NCBI RefSeq assembly: GCF_030704825.1
Contig: NZ_JAUYNX010000014.1
Location: 186,001-250,000, forward strand
DNA from: Brevundimonas sp.
Lineage (GTDB): Bacteria > Pseudomonadota > Alphaproteobacteria > Caulobacterales > Caulobacteraceae
Direction: 5' to 3'
Length of the DNA: 64,000 nt
In this document: positions 9,143 to 17,852 of the stretch, in pieces
How positions within the stretch are numbered: the stretch's first letter is position 1
Layout of the letters: each line of letters starts with the position of its first letter
Made by a program: the position numbers and the translations under genes
Notes under the pieces: model-generated
What the model was told of the DNA's origin: nothing
The model's input: only the letters and a program-made list of their open reading frames with translations
Database searches by the model: none

Positions 9143-10369
9143 ATGAAGATCAGCCGGTTCAAACTCAAATTCCGGACCCTGTTCTGGACCGCCGCCACCC
9201 TGCTGCTGGCGGCGCTGCTGGTCTTCGCCTTCCTCCCTCGCCCCGTCCTGGTGGACCTCGGCGAGATCAGCCGCGGGCCGCTGACGGTCGCCGTTCGCGA
9301 CGAGGCCCGCACCCGGGTGCGCGAGATCTACGTGGTGTCCGCGCCGGTCTCGGGCCGGCTGCTCCGGATCGGCAATCGCGCCGGCGAACGGGTGGAAGCG
9401 GGGGCGGTGATCGCGGTCGTCCAGCCGGGACCCCCGACGTTCGTCGACGATCGGTCGCGTCGGGAAATTCAGGCCGGGGTCCGCTCGGCCGAAGCCGCCC
9501 TCGATCTGGCCCGGGCCGAGTTGGAACGGGCGGACGCGCAACTGGCCCATGCCCGCATCGAGGTCGAGCGGACCGAGACCCTGTTCGCCGCTTCGGTAGC
9601 GTCACAGAGCGCCCTGGATCGCGCCCGCCTCGATGTCCGCACCGCCGCCGCGGGGGTGGAAAACGCCCGCGCGGGGATTGGCGTCCGCCAAGCCAATCTC
9701 GAGGCCGCCCGCGTCGGCCTGATCGAACCGGCGGCGGCGGGCTCGGGCGGCCGCACGGTGACCATCCGCGCGCCCGTGACCGGGCGCGTCCTGCGGGTCC
9801 TGCAGGAGAGCGAGAGCGTGATCATTCAGGGCGCGCCGGTGATGGAGATCGGCGATCCGGGCGAACTGGAGGTGGTCGCTGAACTGCTGTCCAGCGACGC
9901 GGCGCGGATCGTTGCGGGCGCGCCTGCGGTGATCGATGCCTGGGGCGACGGACCGCCGGTCCGGGGCCGCGTCCGGCTGGTCGAGCCGTACGGCTTCCTC
10001 AAGGTTTCGGCCCTCGGGGTCGAGGAGCAGCGGGTCCGGGTGATCATCGATCCGGTCGACCCTTCCGCGGCCTGGGGGGCGGTCGGCCATGGCTACCGCG
10101 TAGAGGCGGCGGTGACCGTCTGGACCGCGGAGGCGGTGGTCCGGGTCCCCGTCGCGGCCCTGTTACGGGATCGTGGGCGATGGGCGGTGTTCAGGGTCGA
10201 GGGTGGAAGGGCGCGGCTGCGGCGGGTCGAGATTGGCCAGAACGACGGGCAATTCGCCGAGGTCCGTTCCGGTCTGAAGCCGGGCGACCGGGTCGTGCTC
10301 CACCCGGGACAATCCGTCGCCGACGGCGGATCGGTGCGCCTCCGGCCGTCCTCGTCGAGCCGGGACTAG
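9143..10369 (+). CDS. HlyD-family periplasmic adaptor
   Basis: A 408-residue membrane-fusion protein anchored by one helix (about 14-34, LFWTAATLLLAALLVFAFLP). It contains split lipoyl halves near 66-98 and 195-230, separated by an alanine/arginine-rich coiled-coil hairpin (about 108-190), followed by a beta-barrel region. It would connect the ABC permease encoded just upstream to an outer-membrane channel. No TolC-like gene is in the window, so that partner must lie elsewhere. ATG 9143 follows a GGAGAG sequence. It is the last gene of the operon, and what follows is a long region without clear coding. Confidence 0.88.
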   Translation: MKISRFKLKFRTLFWTAATLLLAALLVFAFLPRPVLVDLGEISRGPLTVAVRDEARTRVREIYVVSAPVSGRLLRIGNRAGERVEAGAVIAVVQPGPPTFVDDRSRREIQAGVRSAEAALDLARAELERADAQLAHARIEVERTETLFAASVASQSALDRARLDVRTAAAGVENARAGIGVRQANLEAARVGLIEPAAAGSGGRTVTIRAPVTGRVLRVLQESESVIIQGAPVMEIGDPGELEVVAELLSSDAARIVAGAPAVIDAWGDGPPVRGRVRLVEPYGFLKVSALGVEEQRVRVIIDPVDPSAAWGAVGHGYRVEAAVTVWTAEAVVRVPVAALLRDRGRWAVFRVEGGRARLRRVEIGQNDGQFAEVRSGLKPGDRVVLHPGQSVADGGSVRLRPSSSSRD

Positions 10370-10959
10370 GGAGCCTATCCTGCACCACAGACCCAAACGC
10401 CCCCAACCGGCGGCCGCGGGTCGAACGTCAACTATGGGGCTGTGGGCCAATGTCCGATCCTGGCGCATTGCCGACCTTGGGAGGGTAGGGCGGGCGCCAT
10501 CGCCAATGGAGTCGGTGACCCGGTGCTCCCGACTAGCGTTGCGTTCGCTGGCCGATGCCTGCGAATCCGGAGAGACTGACACCGGCTGCGCGGGGCGGAG
10601 GAAAGGCGCTCAATAATAGCGAGGCGCGTCTAAGTTAATCGCGCAGTATTCACCGTTGTTCGTACTGTCAAGAGTCACAATAGATCGCGAAAGATCGAAG
10701 TCACGGAAATTTTACTGATCAGAAATCCCGCAGTGTTTTCAAAATAGCCGCTATAGTTCGGTGTGCTGATCGGCGCTGTGCTGTCCGAACGACAAAACTC
10801 ATTGTACCCAATATCTTGGGCTCGTTTGTGTAATCGAGTGGAAGTGAGGGACGGGGCAGGCGGGGTTGCAGTAGAAGAGTCGCGGCGCCGGCAGTGTCGG
10901 CGTCGATGATGTCGGGGCTTGCGCGTCCGGGCGTTTCCGGGCCCCTGAAGCCCGGCATT
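10370..10959. other. 590-base region between convergent genes, partly AT-rich
   Basis: No convincing gene is seen. The first part (about 10370-10615) is GC-rich and contains a short stretch translating to WANVRSWRIAD. That resembles peptides encoded by dispersed repeats in alphaproteobacteria, but only weakly. The second part (about 10615-10850) is markedly AT-richer than anything nearby. Because the genes on both sides point inward, no promoter is required here. It may be a remnant of lost or inserted DNA, or hold a small RNA. Confidence 0.4.
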
Positions 10960-11163
10960 CTACCGGAAAGCCGCCCCGGGCCTTACGCCCAGCCGCTTGA
11001 ACACCATCGCCGCAGGGCAGAAGCCCGTCATCGAGGCCTGGAGAAGATTCAGGCCGACGAAGACCGTCAGCCACGCCCACGCCGGATGCACCCAATGGGT
11101 CAGTGCGAGGCTCGCCAGCACCATGAGGCCGGCGAACATCATGACGGCGCGGTCAAGGTTCAT
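10960..11163 (-). CDS. DUF2892 (YgaP-like) small membrane protein
   Basis: A 67-residue inner-membrane protein with two hydrophobic helices (about 7-22 and 29-45). It has the pattern MNLDRAVMMFAG...LTVFVGLNLLQASMTGFCP that is typical of DUF2892, the membrane part of the rhodanese YgaP. Members often sit beside sulfide oxidation genes and BigR/YgaV-type regulators. Its start overlaps the stop of the upstream oxidoreductase (ATGA), so the two are coupled. The longer frame on this strand, running up to 11811, is a shadow of that oxidoreductase. No rhodanese domain is fused here. Function beyond membrane association is not known. Confidence 0.82.
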   Translation of the reverse strand: MNLDRAVMMFAGLMVLASLALTHWVHPAWAWLTVFVGLNLLQASMTGFCPAAMVFKRLGVRPGAAFR

Positions 11164-12473
11164 GACTTGCCTTCCTGAACGGGGGAGGGGGTGGGAGAGC
11201 GGCGCAGCTTGTGGGCGCCGATCAGGTCGAGGGCAAGCTTCTCGTAGAGCGGCTCGGCCTGGCCCTTGCGGACCTTGTGCAGGAAGTAGCCCTCGAAGGC
11301 GACCTTGGCCGTGTGCACCCACCGGCCGCTGGCGGACCAGTTGATGTTGCGCGGCGGAATCTGCGGCTGGGCCATGAAGGCGACGCCGCCGTCGCCGAAA
11401 TCGGCCAGGCAGATGGCGTTCCAGCTGGCCTCGAAGGTCGGCGCCTGGCCGTCGAGGATCTGCTTCAGATTGGCCGAGATGGCAGAGACCATGCTCTCGA
11501 TCATGAAGCCGGTCTTGGGTACGCCGACGGGCACCGGCGTCGGGCCGGTGGGCGGGATGGCGATGCAGACGCCGAGGGCGAAGATGTCGGGCCAGATCGG
11601 ATTGCGCTGGTGTTTGTCCACCAGAATGAAGCCGCGCGGATTGGTCAGGCCCTCCACGCCGCGCACGGCCTCGACCCCGCGGAAGGCGGGCAGCATCATG
11701 GACCAGGCGAAGGGCAGGTCGTGGTTCGCCTTGACCGCGCCGTCCTCGCCGATCTCCTCGACATGCATCAGGCCGGCGTCGACGCTCTTCACCTTCGCAT
11801 TGGTGATCCATTTGATGTGCCGCTGGCGCATCTCGCTTTCCAGCAGTCCCTTGGTGTCGCCGACCCCGTCGAGACCCAGGTGGCCGATGTAGGGCTCGGA
11901 GGTGACGAAGGTCATCGGCACCTTGTCGCGCAGCTTGCGGCGGCGCAGTTCGGTGTCGAGGATCATGGCGAATTCGTAGGCGGGACCGAAGCAGGAGGCG
12001 CCCTGGACGGCGCCGACGACGATCGGGCCGGGGTTCTCGACGAAGCGGTCGAAGGACTCGGCCGCCTTCACGGCATGGTCAACGTGGCAGATCGAGACGG
12101 TGTGGCCGTCGGGTCCGAGGCCTGGAATCTCGTCGAAGGCCAGCTCGGGGCCGGTGGCGATGACCAGATAGTCGTAATGCAGGGCCCGGCCGTCGGTCAG
12201 GTCGATGCCTTTTTCGGCGGGCCGGATGCGGCTGGCGCCGACATTGATGAACTCCACGCCCTTGCGCTTCATCACCTCCGGCAGGCTGACCTCGATGGCC
12301 TCGCGCTTGCGCCAGTTCACCGCCACCCAGGGATTGGACGGGGTGAAATGGAAGGTGTCGCCCTTCGACACCATGACGATCCGCGCGCGGTCGCCGAGAA
12401 CATGCCGCAGATCGTAGGCGGCGATGGCCCCGCCGAGGCCTGCGCCAAGAATGACGATGGTGGGCCGGTCCAT
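11160..12473 (-). CDS. Sulfide:quinone oxidoreductase-like flavoprotein
   Basis: A 437-residue FAD-dependent oxidoreductase, probably membrane-associated, passing electrons from sulfide to quinone. The dinucleotide motif ILGAGLGG is at residues 8-15. Cysteines occur at C129, C161 (in ASCFGPAYE), C303 (in GVCIAIPP) and C355 (in NAICLADFGD). The spacing of C129, C161 and C355 resembles the three catalytic cysteines of known SQR enzymes (about 128, 160 and 356 in Acidithiobacillus, from memory). ATG 12473 is preferred to 12512 because GGAG lies about nine bases before it. An FNR-type box and a large AT-rich dyad lie upstream. A related non-SQR flavoprotein remains possible. Confidence 0.8.
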   Translation of the reverse strand: MDRPTIVILGAGLGGAIAAYDLRHVLGDRARIVMVSKGDTFHFTPSNPWVAVNWRKREAIEVSLPEVMKRKGVEFINVGASRIRPAEKGIDLTDGRALHYDYLVIATGPELAFDEIPGLGPDGHTVSICHVDHAVKAAESFDRFVENPGPIVVGAVQGASCFGPAYEFAMILDTELRRRKLRDKVPMTFVTSEPYIGHLGLDGVGDTKGLLESEMRQRHIKWITNAKVKSVDAGLMHVEEIGEDGAVKANHDLPFAWSMMLPAFRGVEAVRGVEGLTNPRGFILVDKHQRNPIWPDIFALGVCIAIPPTGPTPVPVGVPKTGFMIESMVSAISANLKQILDGQAPTFEASWNAICLADFGDGGVAFMAQPQIPPRNINWSASGRWVHTAKVAFEGYFLHKVRKGQAEPLYEKLALDLIGAHKLRRSPTPSPVQEGKS

Positions 12474-12538
12474 GCGCAATCTCCATTCCGGGACGGTCGT
12501 GTCGAAATCCAATCCTGCGCCGCCCTGGCCGTCGCGCC

Positions 12539-12552
12539 TTGATCCGTATCAA
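12539..12552. promoter_or_regulatory. FNR/FixK-type box before the SQR-like operon
   Basis: TTGATCCGTATCAA keeps both perfect half sites of TTGAT-N4-ATCAA. It lies 66 bases upstream of the SQR-like start and about 95 bases from the divergent efflux operon, so the SQR-like side is the more likely target. Confidence 0.7.
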
Positions 12553-12589
12553 GGCCGGGGAGCGGCGTCGGGCGGACAGTTCCGGAGGC

Positions 12590-12625
12590 TTGCAATCATA
12601 TTAGCAATATCTAATATTAGTGCAA
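12590..12625. promoter_or_regulatory. 36-base AT-rich dyad, probable ArsR/BigR-type operator
   Basis: ATATTAG (12598-12604) and CTAATAT (12611-12617) form a perfect inverted repeat with a six-base spacer. An outer perfect pair, TTGCA (12590-12594) and TGCAA (12621-12625), has exactly the same centre. The element sits 22 bases before the start of the efflux operon that encodes an ArsR-family regulator, and in the promoter space of the divergent SQR-like gene. AT-rich palindromes of this kind are known operators for BigR-type repressors. Confidence 0.7.
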
Positions 12626-12646
12626 GCTTATATAAGGACGCCCTCG

Positions 12647-13681
12647 ATGACGAAGCCCACGGCCCTGTTCGCCGCCCTCGCCGCCGCGACCCTTATGGCC
12701 GGCGGCCTCTCGGCCTGCGGCGGCGAGCCCCAGGTCGTCGCGACCGCGCCGACGCGGGGCGAGCGCCTGGCGGTGACCGAAGCCCTGATCGACGCGGTCA
12801 AGCCGGCCTCCGCCGTGGTCGCCTCGCGCGATCTCGGCGAGGCCCGGGCGCGCATATCGGGCACGCTGACGCAGTTGAACGTGCGCGAGGGCGACACGGT
12901 GCGCGAAGGCCAGGTTATCGGCGTGGTCGTCGACAACCGGGTCGGTCTCGAGACGGCGGCGTTCGGCGCCCAGGTCGCGGCCACCGAGGCCGAGGCCGCG
13001 CGCGCCCGCGCCGACCTGTCGCGAATCCAGACCCTGTTCGATCGCGGCATCTACGCTCAGGCCCGGCTCGACCAGGCTCTCGCGGCCTCCCGGGCCGCCG
13101 ACGCCCAGGTCCGGGCGGCGCGCGCCGTTCGCTCGGCCAGCGCCGAGACCGGCGCCCAAGGCCGGATTCTCGCGCCGACCTCGGGTAGGGTGCTCGCCGC
13201 CGACGTGCCCGCCGGCTCGGTGGTCAGCGCCGGTCAGTCGATCGCCACGATCACCGCCGGACCGCTGGTCCTGCGCCTCGAACTGCCCGAAGCCCAGGGC
13301 CGCAACCTGCGGGTCGGCGAGAGTGTCGTGGTTTCATCCGAGGACCTGCCCGGCGTCAGCGCCGGGACCATCGCCCAGGTCTACCCGGCCTCCAACGCCG
13401 GTCAGACCACCGCGGACATCTCGGTCGGCGGCCTGAACAGCGATCGGGTCGGACAGCGGGTCACCGTCCAGGTGCCCGTCGGCCAGCGGAGCGCGCTCGT
13501 CATTCCCCGTCGCTTCGTCGCCACCCGCTTCGGCATCGATTTCGTCCGCACCGTCGATCGGGCCGGACGCGTCAGCGAGGCGCCGGTTCAGCTGGGCGGC
13601 CCCGTCAGCGGTGACCGTGTCGAGGTGCTGTCGGGTCTCGCCGCCGGCAATGTCGTTCTGGCTCCGGAGACGGCCCGATGA
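12647..13681 (+). CDS. RND efflux periplasmic adaptor lipoprotein
   Basis: A 344-residue membrane-fusion protein. It has a lipoprotein signal peptide with lipobox LSAC (Cys24), a split lipoyl domain around a short helical hairpin (about 55-180), and a C-terminal beta-barrel/MP region. It links the RND pump encoded next to an outer-membrane channel that is not in the window. ATG 12647 has AAGGA upstream and starts exactly at the signal peptide, so it is preferred to the frame opening at 12620. The stop overlaps the pump start (ATGA). The AT-rich dyad immediately upstream implies control by the ArsR-type regulator encoded at the end of the operon. Confidence 0.9.
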   Translation: MTKPTALFAALAAATLMAGGLSACGGEPQVVATAPTRGERLAVTEALIDAVKPASAVVASRDLGEARARISGTLTQLNVREGDTVREGQVIGVVVDNRVGLETAAFGAQVAATEAEAARARADLSRIQTLFDRGIYAQARLDQALAASRAADAQVRAARAVRSASAETGAQGRILAPTSGRVLAADVPAGSVVSAGQSIATITAGPLVLRLELPEAQGRNLRVGESVVVSSEDLPGVSAGTIAQVYPASNAGQTTADISVGGLNSDRVGQRVTVQVPVGQRSALVIPRRFVATRFGIDFVRTVDRAGRVSEAPVQLGGPVSGDRVEVLSGLAAGNVVLAPETAR

Positions 13682-16600
13682 ACCTCGGCGTGTCCGGACG
13701 GCTGACGAAAGCCACGCTGAATTCGCCGCTGACCCCCCTGATGCTGCTGGCGGCGATCGCCGTCGGCCTGATGGCCGTGCTGTCGATCCCCCGCGAGGAG
13801 GAGCCGCAGATCAGCGTGCCCATGGTCGACATCATGGTCGCCGCCCCGGGACTGAGCGCCTCCGACGCCACCGAACTGGCGGCCAAACCGCTGGAAGCCA
13901 TCGTGCGCAGCATCGACGGCGTCGAGCACGTCTACACCCAGGTCCAGGACGACCAGGTCATGGTCACCGCCCGCTTCCTGGTCGGCTCGGACCCCGACGA
14001 CGCGGCGGTTCGGGTGCATGAGAAGGTGCGCGCCAACTACGGCTCCATTCCCGTCGGCGTTTCAGAACCGCAGATCGTCACCCGCGGCATCAACGACGTC
14101 CCCGCCGTGGTCCTGACCCTGACGCCGCGCGCCGACGCCGCCGGGCGCTGGAGCGACCAGGCGCTGTACGACGTCGCCGCCCGGCTGCGCACCGAGATCG
14201 GCAAGGTCGAGGACGTCGGCCTGACCTTCATCGTCGGCGGCCGCCCGTCCGAGATCCGGGTCGAACCGGATCCCGCCCGCATGGCGGCGCGCGGCGTGGC
14301 CCTGTCCTCGGTGCTGGAGACCGTCGCCCAGGCCAACCGCAGCTTCCCCGCCGGCGCCTTCCGCGACCAGGGCCAGGCTGTGGCGCTGCGCTCGGGGGAG
14401 CGGCTGGCCACGCCCGACGACGCCTCCCTGCTGACCGTCAGCTCCATGGCCGGCGAGCCCGTCTACCTGCGGGATGTGGCCACCGTCATTCAGGCCCCGC
14501 GCGAGGATCAGGCCCGCGCCGCCCACTACGCCCGCGTCGGCGACGGCTGGAGCCGCACCCCCGCCGTCAGCCTGGCCGTGGCCAAACGTCAGGGCGCCAA
14601 CGCCGTGGTCGTCTCCCACGGAGTGATGCAGCGGGTCGAGGCGCTGAAGGGCACGCTGATCCCGGACGGCCTCGAGGTCGTGGTCACCCGCGACTATGGC
14701 GAGACGGCCAACGAGAAGGCCAATGAGCTGCTGATGCACCTCGGTCTGGCCACGATCTCCATCGTCATCCTGATCGGCTTCGCCATCGGCTGGCGCGAGG
14801 CCGGCGTGACGGCGGTGGTCATTCCCACGACCATCCTGCTGACCCTCTTCGCCTCCAATCTGATGGGCTACACCATCAACCGCGTCAGCCTGTTCGCCCT
14901 GATCTTCTCGATCGGCATCCTCGTCGACGACGCCATCGTGATGATCGAGAACATCGCCCGCCACTGGGCCATGAACGACGACCGCAGCCGGGCCCAGGCC
15001 ACCGTCGAGGCCGTGGCCGAGGTCGGCAATCCGACCGTGGTCGCCACCCTGACGGTGGTCGCCGCCCTGCTGCCCATGCTGTTCGTCTCGGGCCTGATGG
15101 GGCCCTATATGGCGCCGATCCCGGTCAACGCCTCGGCGGCCATGGTCTTCTCCTTCTTCGTCGCAGTGGTCATCGCGCCGTGGCTGATGATCCGACTGGC
15201 GCGCAAGACCCTGGCCGGCGGCCACGGGCACGAGCATGGCGAGGGCCTGCTGGGCCGCCTCTATCGCAAGGTGGCCGCGCCGGTCATCCGCTCGCGCCGC
15301 AGCGCCTGGACCTTCCTGATCGTCGTCGGCCTCGCCACCCTGCTGGCCATGTCGATGTTCGGCTTCCGCGCGGTGCCGGTGAAGCTGCTGCCGTTCGACA
15401 ACAAGTCCGAGCTCCAGGTCGTGCTGGACATGCCCGAGGGAACCAGCCTCGAGACCACGGAACGCACCCTCGCCGGGGCCGCGGCCGTGGCGGGGACCCT
15501 GGTCGAGGTGGAGTCGCTGGAGAGCTATGCCGGGACGGCGACGCCGTTCAATTTCAACGGCCTGGTGCGCCACTACTTCCTGCGCGCCGGAGCGGAGCAG
15601 GGCGATCTGGCGGTCATGCTGGCGCCCAGGGACGAGCGCGACCGCAGCAGCCACGCCATCGCCCTCGACCTGCGCCGGCGCCTGGCTGAATTGCCGCTGC
15701 CGGCGGGCGCCTCGCTCAAGGTGGTCGAGGCTCCGCCGGGACCGCCTGTGCTGGCGACCCTGCTGGCCGAGGTCTACGGCCCCGACGCCGCCACGCGTCG
15801 CGCCGTGGCCGCCGAACTGGAGACCCTGTTCCGCGCCGAGGCCTCGGTGGTCGACGTCGACAACAGCTATGGCGTCCGCCGTCCGGTCCTGCGACTGATT
15901 CCCGACCGCGAGAAGATAGAGCGCTTCGGCCTGTCCGAGCGCGAGGTGCACGACTCCATCGCCGCCGTCATGGGCGGCCAGATTCTGGGCTACGCCGCGC
16001 GCGACAATGAGCGGACCCCGGTCGAGATCGCCGTCCGCCTGCCCCAGTCGGCCCGGACCTGGAACGAGCAGATGGCCGTCATGCCCGTGGCCGTGACAAA
16101 CATCGACGGGGGCCGGCGGCTGGTCGAACTGGGCGAGGTCGTCGAGGCCCGTCACGAACTGGCCCGCTGGCCCGTCTACCGCCGCGACGGCCGCGCCGCC
16201 GAAATGGTCACCGCCGAACTGGCCGGCCAGTTCGAGGCCCCGATCTACGGCATCCTGGCCATCGACGCCGCCATCAAGGCGCACGACTGGAAGGGTCTGC
16301 CGCGCCCCGAGATCCGGCTCAACGGCCAGCCGACCGACGAGACGGTCCCGACCGTGCTGTGGGACGGCGAATGGGAGATCACCTGGGTCACCTTCCGGGA
16401 CATGGGCGCCGCCTTCGGCGTGGCCCTGCTGGGGATCTATGTTCTGGTCGTCGCCCAGTTCAAGGATTTCCGCATCCCGCTGGTGATCCTGACGCCCATC
16501 CCCCTGACCCTGATCGGCATCGTCATCGGCCACATGCTGTTCGGCGCGCCCTTCACCGCCACATCGATGATCGGCTTCATCGCACTGGCGGGGATCATCG

Positions 16601-16908
16601 TGCGAAATTCGATCCTGCTGGTCGACTTCATCCGCCACGCCCGAACGCCGGGACGGCCCCTGCGCGAGGTCCTGCTGGAGGCCGGCGCCATCCGGTTCAA
16701 GCCGATCCTGCTGACGGCGCTGGCGGCCATGATCGGGGCGGCGGTGATCCTGTTCGACCCGATCTTTCAGGGTCTGGCGATCTCCCTGCTGTTCGGCCTG
16801 ATCTCGTCGACGATTCTGACGGTGCTGGTGATCCCGGCCATCTATATCGCATTGAAGGACGACGGCCGCCCCCTGGCCGCGCCCGGACCCGCGGAAGAGA
16901 CGCCATGA
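13678..16908 (+). CDS. RND efflux pump, inner-membrane permease
   Basis: A 1076-residue AcrB-class proton-driven pump. It has the expected first membrane helix (LTPLMLLAAIAVGLMAVLSIP), a large periplasmic porter region, and a membrane block near 350-510 including DDAIVMIENIARH. A second periplasmic region and a final membrane block follow. Its early segment, PREEEPQISVPMVDI, differs from classic multidrug AcrB. It groups by eye with RND pumps I have seen beside sulfide or redox regulators. Substrate is unknown. It is flanked by its adaptor and an ArsR-family regulator with four-base overlaps on both sides, so the four genes form one coupled operon. Confidence 0.92.
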   Translation: MNLGVSGRLTKATLNSPLTPLMLLAAIAVGLMAVLSIPREEEPQISVPMVDIMVAAPGLSASDATELAAKPLEAIVRSIDGVEHVYTQVQDDQVMVTARFLVGSDPDDAAVRVHEKVRANYGSIPVGVSEPQIVTRGINDVPAVVLTLTPRADAAGRWSDQALYDVAARLRTEIGKVEDVGLTFIVGGRPSEIRVEPDPARMAARGVALSSVLETVAQANRSFPAGAFRDQGQAVALRSGERLATPDDASLLTVSSMAGEPVYLRDVATVIQAPREDQARAAHYARVGDGWSRTPAVSLAVAKRQGANAVVVSHGVMQRVEALKGTLIPDGLEVVVTRDYGETANEKANELLMHLGLATISIVILIGFAIGWREAGVTAVVIPTTILLTLFASNLMGYTINRVSLFALIFSIGILVDDAIVMIENIARHWAMNDDRSRAQATVEAVAEVGNPTVVATLTVVAALLPMLFVSGLMGPYMAPIPVNASAAMVFSFFVAVVIAPWLMIRLARKTLAGGHGHEHGEGLLGRLYRKVAAPVIRSRRSAWTFLIVVGLATLLAMSMFGFRAVPVKLLPFDNKSELQVVLDMPEGTSLETTERTLAGAAAVAGTLVEVESLESYAGTATPFNFNGLVRHYFLRAGAEQGDLAVMLAPRDERDRSSHAIALDLRRRLAELPLPAGASLKVVEAPPGPPVLATLLAEVYGPDAATRRAVAAELETLFRAEASVVDVDNSYGVRRPVLRLIPDREKIERFGLSEREVHDSIAAVMGGQILGYAARDNERTPVEIAVRLPQSARTWNEQMAVMPVAVTNIDGGRRLVELGEVVEARHELARWPVYRRDGRAAEMVTAELAGQFEAPIYGILAIDAAIKAHDWKGLPRPEIRLNGQPTDETVPTVLWDGEWEITWVTFRDMGAAFGVALLGIYVLVVAQFKDFRIPLVILTPIPLTLIGIVIGHMLFGAPFTATSMIGFIALAGIIVRNSILLVDFIRHARTPGRPLREVLLEAGAIRFKPILLTALAAMIGAAVILFDPIFQGLAISLLFGLISSTILTVLVIPAIYIALKDDGRPLAAPGPAEETP

Positions 16909-17249
16909 CCGACGCCCTGCCCACGCCCGACGCCGCCGCCCTGGCCGAGCTTGAGGCCAGCGCCGCCCCGGCCGCCCGCCTGATGCGTCTGTTCGCCAAC
17001 GAGCAACGGCTGATGCTGATGTGCCGGCTCAGCGAAGGCGACTGCGCCGTCGGCGAACTGGCGGCGTTCGCAGGCCTGTCGCAGTCCGCCTGTTCCCAGC
17101 ACCTCGCCCGGCTGCGCGAGGAGGGGGTCGTCGCCCCACGGCGCGAAGCCCAGACCATCTACTACGGCATCGCCGACCCGGCCGCCGCCCGGGTCATCGC
17201 CCTGCTGTGCGACATCTACCGCGACAAGCCGAAGGACCCGACCCCATGA
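16905..17249 (+). CDS. ArsR-family regulator, BigR/SqrR/YgaV-like
   Basis: A 114-residue winged-helix repressor. The recognition helix lies in FAGLSQSACSQHLARLREEG (about 56-75) and the wing in APRREAQTIYYGI. It lacks the ELCVC metal site of classical ArsR. Cysteines are at C40, C47, C63 and C102. C40 and C102 correspond well in position to the redox-active pair of SqrR/BigR (about 41 and 107), which forms a polysulfide bridge when sulfide is oxidised. The gene overlaps the pump stop and the DUF302 start. The SQR-like gene, DUF2892 and the AT-rich dyad support a reactive-sulfur sensor that represses both divergent operons. That ligand is inference. Confidence 0.82.
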   Translation: MTDALPTPDAAALAELEASAAPAARLMRLFANEQRLMLMCRLSEGDCAVGELAAFAGLSQSACSQHLARLREEGVVAPRREAQTIYYGIADPAAARVIALLCDIYRDKPKDPTP

Positions 17250-17629
17250 GCTATTTCACCGCCCGCACCGTCGCAGGCGATTTCGAGGCCGTCGTCGAGC
17301 GCACCCGCGCTGCGCTTCAGAAGCACGGCTTCGGCGTCCTCACCGAGATCGACGTCCAGGCCACGCTCAAGGCGAAGATCGGCCAGGATTTCCGTCCCTA
17401 CCGCATCCTTGGCGCCTGCAACCCCGTCATGGCCCACGAGGCCCTGAAGATGGAGCCGCACGTGGGCGTCATGCTGCCCTGCAACGTCGTGATCCAGCAG
17501 GTCGAGGGCGGCGTCGAGGTCTTCGCCATTGACCCGGCCGCTTCCATGCGCGCCATCGACAACGCCGAACTGCTCGGTCACGCCCAAACGGTGGGCGAGC
17601 ATCTTCGCGCCGCTGTCGCCGAAGTTTGA
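17246..17629 (+). CDS. DUF302 domain protein
   Basis: A 127-residue protein covered by a DUF302 domain, with the conserved ALKMEPHVGVMLPCNVVIQQ region at about 70-89. It has no signal peptide, so it is probably cytoplasmic. DUF302 proteins are common in sulfide, arsenic and redox-stress loci. Their structures suggest small-ligand binding, but no reaction is established. ATG 17246 overlaps the regulator stop (ATGA), making this the last gene of the efflux/regulator operon. Cys83 sits in the core motif PCN. A helper role in handling reactive sulfur would fit the context but is not shown by the sequence. Confidence 0.85.
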   Translation: MSYFTARTVAGDFEAVVERTRAALQKHGFGVLTEIDVQATLKAKIGQDFRPYRILGACNPVMAHEALKMEPHVGVMLPCNVVIQQVEGGVEVFAIDPAASMRAIDNAELLGHAQTVGEHLRAAVAEV

Positions 17630-17852
17630 TCCCGGGCATGTTTGCTTTCCGCGGCCATCAACCATCCGAAGCCGGGGCCGATCGCCAGCGCCTTGATGGC
17701 GTGATGGAGGCGTCCATGGCCGCTGGGGCCGGGAGCGAACGCTCCGATCCCGGGTCATCGACAGCCGCGGGGCCCTGGCCGCCGCCAATGCGAACCTCGA
17801 GACTCTCGAGGATATCTGCCAGGCGGAACTCGACATCCGCCTCGGCCCCGTT

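Noticed and set aside
6454-9312. Minus-strand frame of about 950 codons across the ABC exporter
   Set aside because: Shadow; it runs through three genes with clear motifs on the plus strand.
10434-10616. Short frame with WANVRSWRIAD as a possible gene
   Set aside because: No ribosome site or domain; at most a trace of a dispersed repeat, which I cannot confirm without a search.
14062-16638. Minus-strand frame opposite the RND pump
   Set aside because: Shadow of the pump gene; composition dominated by His/Asp/Gly/Gln with no domain.
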